Shown: positions 51,172 through 59,765 of the stretch, one piece after another | How positions within the stretch are numbered: position 1 is the first letter of the stretch | Layout: each line of letters starts with the position of its first letter | Source of the DNA: Mucilaginibacter yixingensis | GTDB taxonomy: Bacteria; Bacteroidota; Bacteroidia; Sphingobacteriales; Sphingobacteriaceae | DNA length: 64,000 nucleotides | Assembly: GCF_041080815.1 (NCBI RefSeq) | Contig: NZ_CP160205.1 | Coordinates: 2,294,001-2,358,000 of the forward strand | Reading direction: 5' to 3' | Translations under genes and position numbers: made by a program | The notes under the pieces: generated by a model | Told to the model about the DNA's origin: nothing | The model's database searches: none | Seen by the model: the letters and a program-made list of their open reading frames with translations, nothing else

Positions 51172-51933
51172 ATGCAGTACGGTAACCGCGAAAAGCGTGA
51201 AAGCAACCAGATGGTGTTTGGCATCAGAGCCATTATGGAAGCCATAGTTTCTGGAAAAGAGATAGAATCGTTATACATCCAACGCGGTTTGTCGGGCGGG
51301 CTGATGCAGGAATTGAAAGTACTGCTGCATCAATATCAAATCCCATCACAACAGGTACCTGTAGAAAAGTTAGACCGTCTGACGCCGAAAAATCACCAGG
51401 GGGCCGTAGCTTTTATATCACCTATTATTTATCAAAAAGTAGAGGACATCATCCCGCAGATCTTTGAAAGGGGAGAGGTGCCACTATTATTGGTTTTGGA
51501 CGGTGTTACCGATGTGCGTAACATGGGCGCAATTGCCCGCACCGCAGAATGCGCCGGCGTGCATGCCATTGTAGTGCCATCAAAAGGTTCGGCACAAATC
51601 AATCCGGATGCTATTAAAACATCTGCCGGAGCACTTTATAAAATACCGGTTTGCCGCCAGGATAACCTGTTGCTGGCTTGTCGGTTTTTGCAGGAGAGTG
51701 GCTTACAATTGGTAAGCTGTACAGAGAAAACTAATGATTTTATTTATCAGCCCGATTATACAGCACCAACCGCTATTATTATGGGTGCCGAGGATGAAGG
51801 CATACGTAATGAGATAATCCGCATTTCAGATCATCTGGCTAAGATTCCGATGTACGGCGAGATTGAATCACTTAACGTTTCGGTATCCGCAGGGGTAATC
51901 ATTTATGAGGCAGTGAGACAGAGATCCTTATAA
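51172..51933 (+). CDS. rlmB: 23S rRNA (guanosine-2'-O-)-methyltransferase RlmB-like, TrmH family
   Basis: 253 residues from MQYGNREKRESNQMVFGIRA; the in-frame start nine codons earlier falls near the promoter box. N-terminal substrate-binding domain (NQMVFGIRAIMEAIVSGKEIESLYIQRGL) followed by the SpoU/TrmH alpha/beta knot: LDGVTDVRNMGAIARTAECAGVHAIVVP (motif 1), IMGAEDEGIRNEI (motif 2) and IPMYGEIESLNVSVSAGVIIYE (motif 3). It methylates a ribose in rRNA, in RlmB position 2251; TrmH for tRNA is less likely because of the N-terminal domain. Confidence 0.92.
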   Translation: MQYGNREKRESNQMVFGIRAIMEAIVSGKEIESLYIQRGLSGGLMQELKVLLHQYQIPSQQVPVEKLDRLTPKNHQGAVAFISPIIYQKVEDIIPQIFERGEVPLLLVLDGVTDVRNMGAIARTAECAGVHAIVVPSKGSAQINPDAIKTSAGALYKIPVCRQDNLLLACRFLQESGLQLVSCTEKTNDFIYQPDYTAPTAIIMGAEDEGIRNEIIRISDHLAKIPMYGEIESLNVSVSAGVIIYEAVRQRSL

Positions 51934-52125
51934 CCCCTTGCCCCCTGAAGGAGAAACGATTGCGGATGTTCGATTTCGGATTTCTTATCCAAAAGAAAGA
52001 TGTCTACCATAAAAAAAGCGATGGCAAACACCATCGCTTTTTTTATGATTAAAATCTAATAAATCCGAAATCGAACATTCGAATTTCGAAATGCATAAGA
52101 GTTTCCCCTTCAGGGGGCTAGTGGG
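51934..52125. repeat. nested inverted repeats filling a convergent gap
   Basis: Outer arms: CCCCCTGAAGGAGAAAC at 51943-51959 and its reverse complement GTTTCCCCTTCAGGGGG at about 52101-52117, one mismatch. Inner arms are ATTTCGG-type heptads: ATTGCGG, ATGTTCG, ATTTCGG, ATTTCTT (51959-51986) against AAATCCG, AAATCGA, ACATTCG, AATTTCG (52061-52088). A terminator hairpin sits in the centre. The repeat starts on the base after the rlmB stop and ends just before the manC stop. Confidence 0.9.
52011..52044. terminator. bidirectional terminator inside nested repeat
   Basis: Seven As, GCGATGG, loop CAAACA, CCATCGC, seven Ts: a 14-bp perfect stem with Ts on both strands. It serves both the rlmB and the mannose-1-phosphate guanylyltransferase transcripts. 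Confidence 0.92.
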
Positions 52126-53211
52126 CTAAATATACTTCGTTCCAAACTTCTGCTTCACGTCGGCCACTACTTGCTTTACGTTCTGCTCTTGATCGCGCGG
52201 ACAAATGAGCAGGGTGTTGTTAGACTCTACCACAATGTAGTCATGCAAGCCTTGTAGTACTACCAATTTGCCTTCCGGTACGTTTACCATACAGTTTGAC
52301 GAGTCGTACATAATAACGCGCTCTGAAGGAATTACGGCGTTGCCTACGTAATCTTTTTCGGCCAGTTGATAGATAGAGGCCCAGGTACCTAAATCAGACC
52401 AACCAAACTCAGACGGCAACACATAAACATTAGATGCCTTTTCCATTACACCGTAATCAATAGAGATATTAGTACATTGCTGGTAAGCGGTGTGGATATA
52501 AGAGCGCTCGGTCTCTGTGTTATATACAGAGCGGGCATCAACAAAAATGTCATTAATATCTGGCAGATATTTGCCAAAGGCTTCTGTAATAGCATTGACA
52601 GACCAAATAAAGATACCCGCATTCCACAGGAAATCACCGCTTTGAATAAAGGTTTTGGCAATATCAAGCGACGGCTTTTCGGTAAAGGTTTTTACTTTAT
52701 GGAAATCGCCGTTAATGGTTTGGTCGGTATACTGAATATAACCATAACCGGTGTCAGGACGCGATGGCTTGATGCCCAACGTAATCAAACAATTGTGACT
52801 AACGGCCGTCTCCATAGAGCGTTCAATAGTACTGATAAAAGCTGGTTCATCCAGAATCAGGTGATCTGAAGGCGCAACGCAAATTACGGCATCCGGATTA
52901 ATGCTTTGAATTTTAAAACAACCATAGGCAATACATGGTGCAGTATTGCGCATAACTGGTTCTGTTAATATTTGCTGATCCTGAATACCTGCAAGTTGAG
53001 CTTTCACCAAATCGCTATAAATCTCGTTGGTTGCTATAAAAATATTTTCGGGCGGACATACTTTCAAAAAACGATCATACGTTTGCTGAATGAGCGTTTT
53101 GCCTGTTCCTAAAATATCAATAAATTGTTTAGGATGTGAAGTTCTGCTGATAGGCCAGAAGCGACTGCCAATGCCGCCTGCCATGATAATGGCGAAGTTG
53201 TTTTTGTTCAT
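52126..53211 (-). CDS. manC: mannose-1-phosphate guanylyltransferase
   Basis: 361 residues, transferring GMP from GTP to mannose-1-phosphate to make GDP-mannose. IIMAGGIGSRFWPISRTSHPKQFIDILGTGKTLIQQTYDRF (8-48) is the GTP-binding signature, EPVMRNTAPCIAYGCF the guanine pocket and VAPSDHLI the metal site. FTEKPSLDIAKTF and NAGIFIW are the mannose-1-phosphate binding segments. No mannose-6-phosphate isomerase domain follows, so it is the short monofunctional form. GDP-mannose could feed polysaccharide or fucose synthesis; those genes are not in view. Confidence 0.93.
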   Translation of the reverse strand: MNKNNFAIIMAGGIGSRFWPISRTSHPKQFIDILGTGKTLIQQTYDRFLKVCPPENIFIATNEIYSDLVKAQLAGIQDQQILTEPVMRNTAPCIAYGCFKIQSINPDAVICVAPSDHLILDEPAFISTIERSMETAVSHNCLITLGIKPSRPDTGYGYIQYTDQTINGDFHKVKTFTEKPSLDIAKTFIQSGDFLWNAGIFIWSVNAITEAFGKYLPDINDIFVDARSVYNTETERSYIHTAYQQCTNISIDYGVMEKASNVYVLPSEFGWSDLGTWASIYQLAEKDYVGNAVIPSERVIMYDSSNCMVNVPEGKLVVLQGLHDYIVVESNNTLLICPRDQEQNVKQVVADVKQKFGTKYI

Positions 53212-53448
53212 CGGAGGATGATATACGTTTGTTTTTTAAAAAGTAACTATATAAACCGAGCATATTTTAGCGGTAAAAACCGTTAAATGCGAGCTTCAAT
53301 AGTCACCGTAAAAATGGTCAAAAAAACGATTTGTTTGTAAAAATTATCATTTTTATTTAAAAAAAGTATCACATTCCTGTATAATAATTGGAAAATTTTG
53401 TTATTTTGAACTTTCAAATCACGCCTGTAAAAAGCTAGTACTATTTCA

Positions 53449-55644
53449 ATGATCGAAACAAAAAAATCGCTTTTCGATAATCTCCAGAACTTCTTCGGAT
53501 TTGACAATTTCAAGGGAGAGCAGGAAGCGATCATTACCAACATACTGTCAGGTAACGACACATTTGTGATTATGCCCACCGGCGGTGGCAAATCTATGTG
53601 CTATCAGTTACCTGCACTCATGAGCGAGGGCACAGCGATTGTGATCTCGCCTTTGATCGCACTGATGAAGAATCAGGTAGATCAACTGCGCGCATTCGGT
53701 GGTTCAGACAGCATTGCGCATTTTTTAAATTCATCTCTTACCAAATCAGAAATTGCCCGTGTTAAAGATGATGTGCTGAGTGGCAAAACCAAATTGCTGT
53801 ACGTAGCACCAGAATCATTAACCAAACAGGATAATATTGATTTTCTTCGCCTCAATCATGTATCGTTTGTGGCAGTTGATGAGGCGCACTGTATTTCTGA
53901 ATGGGGACACGATTTCCGTCCGGAGTATCGTAAGATCCGTCAGGTAATCAGCAACATTGGCGAGAATATTCCTATTATAGCCCTTACAGCAACTGCTACA
54001 CCAAAGGTACAGCAGGATATTCAGAAGAACTTACAGATGAACAATGCGACGGTGTATAAATCATCGTTCAACCGTTCAAACCTGTTTTATGAGGTAAGGC
54101 CGAAACGCAACGTACTGAAAGAGATTATCCGTTTTGTAAAACAACATCCGGGTAAATCTGGCATTATATACTGCCTGAGCCGTAAAAAAGTGGAAGAGGT
54201 TGCCGAGGCTTTAACGCTGAACGGTATTAATGCCATGCCATATCACGCTGGTCTTGACGCCAAGGTGCGTGCCGACACGCAGGACAAATTCCTGATGGAA
54301 GAGATTGATGTGATTGTGGCCACCATCGCCTTCGGTATGGGTATTGATAAACCTGATGTGCGCTATGTAATACACCATGATATGCCAAAGAGCATGGAAG
54401 GTTATTACCAGGAGACAGGTCGTTCTGGCCGTGATGGGGGTGAGGGTATCTGTGTGGCTTTCTATTCTGAAAAGGATATAGATAAGCTACAGAAATTCAT
54501 GAAAGACAAGCCGGTATCTGAGCGCGAAATTGGTACCCAGATACTGAAAGAGGTGATAGACTACGCTGAATCGTCAGTTTGTCGCCGTAAGCAGATCCTG
54601 CATTATTTCGGTGAAAACTTTAATGAGGCCGGTTGTAACAACATGTGCGATAACTGCTGCGCCACCAAGCAACATTTTGATGGCGAGGAGCATTTGCATA
54701 AAGCACTGAGTTTGATTAAAAAACTTGGCGAGAAGTTTGACGATCATCACGTAGTGAGCCTGTTAATGGGAACTGATAATCCGCAGATCCATCATTATGA
54801 ACATCATCTGATTGATGAATTTGGTTCTGGTAAGGATCAGGGCGAGATTGTTTGGCAGTCGCTATTACGCCAGGCTATGCTGGATAACTACTTGCTGAAA
54901 GATATTGATCATTATGGCTTGTTGAAGTTAACCGCCAAAGGGCACGACTTTTTAGAAAATCCGCACGGTATTCGTTTTATCATGAACCGCCCTGTTGGCG
55001 CTACTGACGACGACGAGAGCGACGACAATCCAAAACAAGCTGCTAGCGCACTGGATACACAGTTACTGCAAATGTTGAAAGACCTGCGCAAAAAGGTAGC
55101 CAAGCAAAAAGGCCTGCCGCCATTTGTTATCTTCCAGGACCCGTCGTTGGAGGAAATGTGTACGCATTATCCTATTACTACAGATGAATTGAAACAGATT
55201 TCGGGCGTAGGTGTGGGCAAGGCGATGAAATTCGGCGCGCCATTTACCGAGCTGATCAAGAAATATGTAGAAGAGAACGATATCGATCGTCCGGTTGATA
55301 TGGTGATCAAGAGCGCAGCCAATAAATCGGCACTGAAGGTTTATATCATCCAAAATATCGACCGTCATTTGGATCTGGAAGATATAGCGGCCTCAAAAGG
55401 TATTACTTACGAGGATGTGCTGCGTGAAGTAGAAACCATCGTTAACTCGGGTACCAAACTGAACCTGAACTATTATATTGACGAAGTAATAGATGAAGAT
55501 AAACAGGAAGAGGTTTACGATTACTTTAAATCTGCCGATAGCGACTCTATCGATAACGCACTTTCTGAACTGGGATCAGATGACTATACCCGCGAAGAAG
55601 TGCAGTTGATGAGAATTAAATTTATGAGCGAGTTGGGGAATTAA
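53449..55644 (+). CDS. recQ: ATP-dependent DNA helicase RecQ
   Basis: 731 residues, longer than E. coli RecQ (about 610). PTGGGKS at 43-49, DEAH (AVDEAHCISEWGHDFRPEY), TATATP, AFGMGIDKPDVRYVIHHDMPKSMEGYYQETGRSGRDG and the zinc-binding CRRKQ...CNNMCDNCC (RQC domain). HRDC domain near residues 540-610 (LLQMLKDLRKKVAKQKGLPPFVIFQD). The extra C-terminus (LKVYIIQNIDRHLDLEDIAASKGITYEDVLREV...) is an HTH_40-like domain. Acts in recombination and fork repair. Confidence 0.96.
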   Translation: MIETKKSLFDNLQNFFGFDNFKGEQEAIITNILSGNDTFVIMPTGGGKSMCYQLPALMSEGTAIVISPLIALMKNQVDQLRAFGGSDSIAHFLNSSLTKSEIARVKDDVLSGKTKLLYVAPESLTKQDNIDFLRLNHVSFVAVDEAHCISEWGHDFRPEYRKIRQVISNIGENIPIIALTATATPKVQQDIQKNLQMNNATVYKSSFNRSNLFYEVRPKRNVLKEIIRFVKQHPGKSGIIYCLSRKKVEEVAEALTLNGINAMPYHAGLDAKVRADTQDKFLMEEIDVIVATIAFGMGIDKPDVRYVIHHDMPKSMEGYYQETGRSGRDGGEGICVAFYSEKDIDKLQKFMKDKPVSEREIGTQILKEVIDYAESSVCRRKQILHYFGENFNEAGCNNMCDNCCATKQHFDGEEHLHKALSLIKKLGEKFDDHHVVSLLMGTDNPQIHHYEHHLIDEFGSGKDQGEIVWQSLLRQAMLDNYLLKDIDHYGLLKLTAKGHDFLENPHGIRFIMNRPVGATDDDESDDNPKQAASALDTQLLQMLKDLRKKVAKQKGLPPFVIFQDPSLEEMCTHYPITTDELKQISGVGVGKAMKFGAPFTELIKKYVEENDIDRPVDMVIKSAANKSALKVYIIQNIDRHLDLEDIAASKGITYEDVLREVETIVNSGTKLNLNYYIDEVIDEDKQEEVYDYFKSADSDSIDNALSELGSDDYTREEVQLMRIKFMSELGN

Positions 55645-55683
55645 GCCCGGGCTAATTAAAAAAACATAACAAATGTCATAATC

Positions 55684-55713
55684 AAGGGCGCTGGGAGATG
55701 TCTCTGCGCCCTT
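55684..55713. terminator. hairpin between convergent recQ and small unknown gene
   Basis: AAGGGCGC (55684-55691) pairs with GCGCCCTT (55706-55713), extended by GGAGA/TCTCT inside. No T run follows directly, so termination strength is uncertain. Confidence 0.5.
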
Positions 55714-55722
55714 AGTATTTAG

Positions 55723-56124
55723 TTACGTTTTTATATTACAATCCGCAAAATCTTTAAAGTACTCTTCAATATCCTCACTAAGTTCATTTACATTGTAAGG
55801 AGATAATACCTGTAGAAGCCTACCGTTATAGCCAAGCGGCATTATTTCTATCTTCCAGATATCGCCACCGGTAAAATAAATTAGATGTGAAAAATCATCA
55901 TCTATTTTAATAGACTCTATAGGATAATTACCTCTATCCCAGGGAAAATCTGCTTTTAAATAGTCAGAGGGAATATTCACTTCCTGCACGTAAGTAAAGT
56001 AACTCCCGTCAAAAAATAATCCATGATTATTTTCATCGCAGAACAGAAGATTAAGATAGTACCCATCCTCACTACGGCCTATGAATAAGCTAGCGTATTT
56101 ACAATCAATGTCTTGAATAAGCAT
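55723..56124 (-). CDS. hypothetical protein, AT-rich gene
   Basis: 133 residues from MLIQDIDCKYASLF; the upstream in-frame extension overlaps the PorE-like gene and was rejected. Soluble, acidic C-terminus (NVNELSEDIEEYFKDFADC). The nucleotide composition is lower in GC than its neighbours, which hints at recent acquisition or relaxed selection. Size and context (a small gene after a large surface protein gene) could suit an immunity or accessory protein, but there is no evidence for it. Not recognised. Confidence 0.55.
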   Translation of the reverse strand: MLIQDIDCKYASLFIGRSEDGYYLNLLFCDENNHGLFFDGSYFTYVQEVNIPSDYLKADFPWDRGNYPIESIKIDDDFSHLIYFTGGDIWKIEIMPLGYNGRLLQVLSPYNVNELSEDIEEYFKDFADCNIKT

Positions 56125-56134
56125 TACCTGAAAT

Positions 56135-58036
56135 TTATTTCCCCACAATAACAAACTCCGTCCTACGGTTCTGTGCGCGGTTTTCATCGCTGGTATTTTG
56201 CACAATTGGCATAGTTTTGCCATAGCCTTTAAAAGCCAGTCGTGCGGGAGGTACCTGATGATTAATGAGATATTGATAAACTGATTTGGCCCGATTCTCG
56301 GATAATACCTGATTCATCTGATCATTACCAATATCGTCCGTATGGCCCGAGATCTGTATTTTAACGGTTGGGTTTAGCGCCATAAAATCAATCAGTTTCT
56401 GCAATTCAGACATCGACTCTGGTTTCAGATCATAACGATTGGTATCGAAGAAGATATTAGCCAGAATCATCCTGCCGCCTACCTCAATAGGGTGCATAGA
56501 TACTTCAATGACGTAAGGCTTGCTGGCTGATGATTTATCCAGCACCGGCAAGTTAGCCGAATAGAACAAATAGCCATTCTTAGAAATAGTCAATCCATAG
56601 TTTTTGCCAGAGGTAAGTGTAGCCAAAAAATCGCCACTGGCCGAGCTATAATCCTGGTAAACAGGGACGTTCTTTTGCAGGTCTACAATCTCTACTTGAG
56701 CTTCCAGCGGTTCTTTGGTTCTGCTGTCTGTTATTGTGCCTTTTACGTAGGTAACAGCCCGTGGCCTGTCGCTGGCGGGTAGCTCAAATGTGTAAATATC
56801 ATAACCACCGTAGCCATTCAGATTGTTGGAAGCAAAGAAAGCGTAAGTGCCGTTGGCGTTAATGGTCAAACCGTTTTCATCGCCGTTAGAGTTAATGGGA
56901 TAGCCCAGGTTCTGTGGCTTTTGCCATTTGCCATCTTTCCCTAGGCGACTAACAAACAAATCCTTACTGCCCAATCCCGGCCAGCCGTTTGAGCAGAAAT
57001 AGAATGTACTATCGTCAGCATGAATAAATGGCGATTGCTCATCAAAGGAGGTATTGATGTTTGGCCCCATATTCTCGGGCTCACCCCAACCTTTTTCGGT
57101 TAATCTGGATTTCCAAATGTCATAGCCACCATAGCCGCCTTTACGGTTGCTCACAAAATATAACGTCCGGCCATCCGCGCTTATCGATGGTTGTGATTCC
57201 CAACCCGGCGTATTAATCGGCGGACTCAAGTCAAACGGTTTCGACCAGTCGTCGCCACGTTTTTGGGATATATAAATATCACACCGACCTAAGCCATCCG
57301 GACGGTTACAACCAGTAAAAAACAGGTATTTACCATCCTGCGAGATAGATTGTGCACCCTCGTTATAATTAGGCGTATTAATCTGGTTGCTCAGGTAAAC
57401 GGCCGTTTGCCATTTCCCGTCTTTCTTCAGACTACGATAAAAATCTTCGTTATTGTTGATCTTACGAGTAAAGATCAGCATACTTTCATCCGCAGTAGCA
57501 ACGGGCAGATATTCGTCATTAGCGGTATTAATTTCCGGGCCCATGTTAACCGGCTTAAACGGTACCGGGTTTTGGATGGCCTTAATGCTAAACTCGCAAT
57601 CGGCAATCAGCTTGCGCGCAAAAAAACGGTTTTGCTCAGTAGCATTGGGGTAGGTGAGGTATTTCTCCAGATCGGGAATGGCGGCGGCATATTGCGCGTC
57701 ATTTACTTCGGCTTCTCCCATTTTCAGGTAGATACCCCGGTTAAAATCGGCATTCAACAGCGCTACTTTCTTATAATGCTTTATGGCTTCGCCCCAAAAA
57801 TGCTTCAGGCTATACAAATCGGCTATCTGGGCATGGGCCTCTATAAACTTACCGTCGTTATCCAGCGCCTTGGTTAACTTGACTATAGCATCATCATACA
57901 AATGACTATCAATATCCTGATTAGCCTCTGCATAAAGTTTAATTGCCTCCTTATCGGTAGTGCTGTACTGCCTCGATTGGGCAAACACAATTACCGGTAC
58001 CAGCAATAATAGCAGTAGTAAAGGGGCTTTCATCAC
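56135..58036 (-). CDS. PorE-like TPR/PD40-propeller/OmpA protein (type IX secretion-associated)
   Basis: 633 residues. Signal peptide MMKAPLLLLLLLVPVIVFAQ; TPR region about 25-150 (EAIKLYAEANQDIDSHLYDDAIVKLTKALDNDGKFIEAHAQIA); a PD40 propeller about 165-430 with five or six blades (NTANDEYLPVATADESMLIFTR, WESQPSISADGRTLYFVSNRKGGYGGYDIW); a carboxypeptidase-regulatory-like domain about 430-510 (YVKGTITDSRTKEPLEAQVEIVD); and a C-terminal OmpA domain (ISGHTDDIGNDQMNQVLSENRAKSVYQYL). This order is that of PorE of Porphyromonas gingivalis, which links the type IX machinery to peptidoglycan. The family is large, so the PorE role itself is inferred. Confidence 0.82.
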   Translation of the reverse strand: MMKAPLLLLLLLVPVIVFAQSRQYSTTDKEAIKLYAEANQDIDSHLYDDAIVKLTKALDNDGKFIEAHAQIADLYSLKHFWGEAIKHYKKVALLNADFNRGIYLKMGEAEVNDAQYAAAIPDLEKYLTYPNATEQNRFFARKLIADCEFSIKAIQNPVPFKPVNMGPEINTANDEYLPVATADESMLIFTRKINNNEDFYRSLKKDGKWQTAVYLSNQINTPNYNEGAQSISQDGKYLFFTGCNRPDGLGRCDIYISQKRGDDWSKPFDLSPPINTPGWESQPSISADGRTLYFVSNRKGGYGGYDIWKSRLTEKGWGEPENMGPNINTSFDEQSPFIHADDSTFYFCSNGWPGLGSKDLFVSRLGKDGKWQKPQNLGYPINSNGDENGLTINANGTYAFFASNNLNGYGGYDIYTFELPASDRPRAVTYVKGTITDSRTKEPLEAQVEIVDLQKNVPVYQDYSSASGDFLATLTSGKNYGLTISKNGYLFYSANLPVLDKSSASKPYVIEVSMHPIEVGGRMILANIFFDTNRYDLKPESMSELQKLIDFMALNPTVKIQISGHTDDIGNDQMNQVLSENRAKSVYQYLINHQVPPARLAFKGYGKTMPIVQNTSDENRAQNRRTEFVIVGK

Positions 58037-58060
58037 AAAGGATCTTATAACCCTAAGTTA

Positions 58061-58102
58061 ATGTTTGATTTTGGATTTCGGGTGTTTAAACGCGGATTTG
58101 TA
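58061..58102. repeat. solitary heptad arm, ATTTCGG type
   Basis: Words in phase: ATGTTTG, ATTTTGG, ATTTCGG, GTGTTTA, AACGCGG, ATTTGTA. The vocabulary resembles the arms at 33570-33602 and 51959-51986. No second arm is seen in the 58103-58198 gap, so this may be a decayed remnant. Lies upstream of the PorE-like gene on the strand it is read from. Confidence 0.45.
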
Positions 58103-58198
58103 ATGTAAGTTGTAAAAATAAAGCACTCTGATTTACAGTAAACAGTACTTAGCAAAGGCGTTTTTATTAAAAACTAAGGGTTGGATTATCAATACCGC

Positions 58199-58822
58199 TT
58201 ACGGGATATTAAGATATTTATGCGTTTGCAACGATATTTCCCACTGCGGGTTATTCATCACATAATCTACAATCAGTGGTATCATTTCTTTAGCCTTAGA
58301 CCACTCTGGTTGTAAATAAAGTTTACAGTTGGGGCCAACCATTTTGGCATGTTCTTCGGCCCACATAAAGTCTGATTTGTTAAAAACGATCACTTTTAGC
58401 TCGTCGGCCTTCTCGGCTACGTGGGGAGTAGGGGCCTTAAATTTCTTTGGAGACAGGCAGATCCAATCCCAGTTACCAGAAAGAGGATAGGCTCCCGAAG
58501 TTTCAATAAAGGTACGGATACCGTGTTCTTGCAGCTGGGCAGTCAGGTAATCCAAGTTATAGATCAACGGCTCGCCACCGGTAACAACCACAGCTTTGGC
58601 CGGATGCTGGCCTGCGTTTTTCACAATCACATCGGCGTGAGTGAGCGGGTGCAGTTCGGCATCCCAGCTTTCTTTTACATCGCACCAATGGCAGCCCACA
58701 TCACAACCACCCAAACGAATAAAATACGCGGCTTTTCCAGTATTAAACCCTTCGCCTTGAATGGTGTAAAACTCTTCCATTAATGGAAGCATGGTGCCGT
58801 CTTCTGGTATTACGTGTGCCAT
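58199..58822 (-). CDS. queE: 7-carboxy-7-deazaguanine synthase
   Basis: 207 residues, a compact radical SAM enzyme in the queuosine pathway (converts 6-carboxytetrahydropterin to 7-carboxy-7-deazaguanine). The cluster-binding cysteines are C40, C44 and C47 in GGCDVGCHWCDVKESWD. EEFYTIQGEGFNTGKAAYFIRL precedes them, and VVVTGGEPL, FIETSGAYPL and CLSPKKFK are the SAM/substrate motifs. The other que genes are not in the window. A TATATTTG box lies just upstream of the start. Confidence 0.95.
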   Translation of the reverse strand: MAHVIPEDGTMLPLMEEFYTIQGEGFNTGKAAYFIRLGGCDVGCHWCDVKESWDAELHPLTHADVIVKNAGQHPAKAVVVTGGEPLIYNLDYLTAQLQEHGIRTFIETSGAYPLSGNWDWICLSPKKFKAPTPHVAEKADELKVIVFNKSDFMWAEEHAKMVGPNCKLYLQPEWSKAKEMIPLIVDYVMNNPQWEISLQTHKYLNIP

Positions 58823-58833
58823 AAATAAGGGCG

Positions 58834-58841
58834 CAAATATA
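58834..58841 (-). promoter_or_regulatory. TAnnTTTG box for queE
   Basis: The minus strand reads TATATTTG, 11 bases before the queE ATG. No preQ1 riboswitch-like structure was seen in the short leader. Confidence 0.5.
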
Positions 58842-58991
58842 CGGATAATAAGGTTGGGGCATAGCTTCAGTTACCGATATTACTTAAATGTGATGAATCG
58901 AACACCTGAGAATTATTTTTCGTACAAAGGGATGGGTTACTTGCTAAACTGAATTTTTAATTCATAGTTTTATATATAAATGGGCGGGCTT

Positions 58992-59756
58992 ATGAAAAAA
59001 CGCTACTTCCTTGTATTTCTTGGCCTTATGTTGTGTCTCACATCATGTGTTGACATCGAGGAGGTCTATGACTTTAAGGCCGATGGTTCCTGTAAAATAG
59101 CCTACAACTTTGATATGAGCAAAGCGGTGTCGGTACTCATGAACCTGATGTCAGACTCGGTACGTGCCACGCCACAATTTGCTATGGCTAAAGACACTTC
59201 GCTCAACTTTTACAGCGCCCTGCCAGATAGCACCCAAAACCGCATGAATGCCGAAGAAGCCAATATGGCCAAATCAAGCAATCTTTTGGTTAACATGAAT
59301 CTGAAAAAAAACTTAATGAAAGTAAGTGTGGTGCACCAGGCCAAGAATATTGCCGACTTGGAATACTACGTAGAGCATCTCTCTAAAATAGCCGGCGACA
59401 GCCAGTTTAGCGGACTAACCAAGGGCGCCAAAAACCTGAGCAGTTTTGATGCGCAGCAACTCATCGCCGGTCAGGATTATTATGATTACGAGATTACCCC
59501 GCATAAGTTTTACCGCATTATAGATCTCTCTAAATTCAACGCTTTTCTAAAACGTACCCAAAGCACCTTTGCTATGGCCAAAGCCATGTTGATTGAGACG
59601 CCGTATAAAATCGTGCTCAATTTTGCTACACCGGTAAAAAAGATCAATAACCCGCACGCCATTCTATCAGCCGACCGCAAGCGTGTAACCCTGGTAACCA
59701 ACATGGACGAAATGATTAAAGACCCAACTGTTACCAATCTGAAAATTGATTTCTAA
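58992..59756 (+). CDS. putative lipoprotein
   Basis: 254 residues from MKKRYFLVFLGLM. The lipobox LTSC near residue 19 follows a hydrophobic stretch (FLVFLGLMLCLTSC), so a lipid-anchored envelope protein is likely. The rest is soluble, with DIEEVYDFKADGSCKIAYNFDMSKAVSVLMNLM, and looks like the DUF-type lipoproteins that often begin CxDIxExYxFxxDGS in Bacteroidota. Followed after nine bases by a Rieske gene; the pair probably forms a transcript. Confidence 0.75.
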   Translation: MKKRYFLVFLGLMLCLTSCVDIEEVYDFKADGSCKIAYNFDMSKAVSVLMNLMSDSVRATPQFAMAKDTSLNFYSALPDSTQNRMNAEEANMAKSSNLLVNMNLKKNLMKVSVVHQAKNIADLEYYVEHLSKIAGDSQFSGLTKGAKNLSSFDAQQLIAGQDYYDYEITPHKFYRIIDLSKFNAFLKRTQSTFAMAKAMLIETPYKIVLNFATPVKKINNPHAILSADRKRVTLVTNMDEMIKDPTVTNLKIDF

Positions 59757-59765
59757 ATTGCGGGC

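Noticed and set aside
53212..53448. Gap between manC and recQ considered as a repeat element
   Set aside because: A short AACCG/CGGTT symmetry exists but no long arms or 7-base phase.
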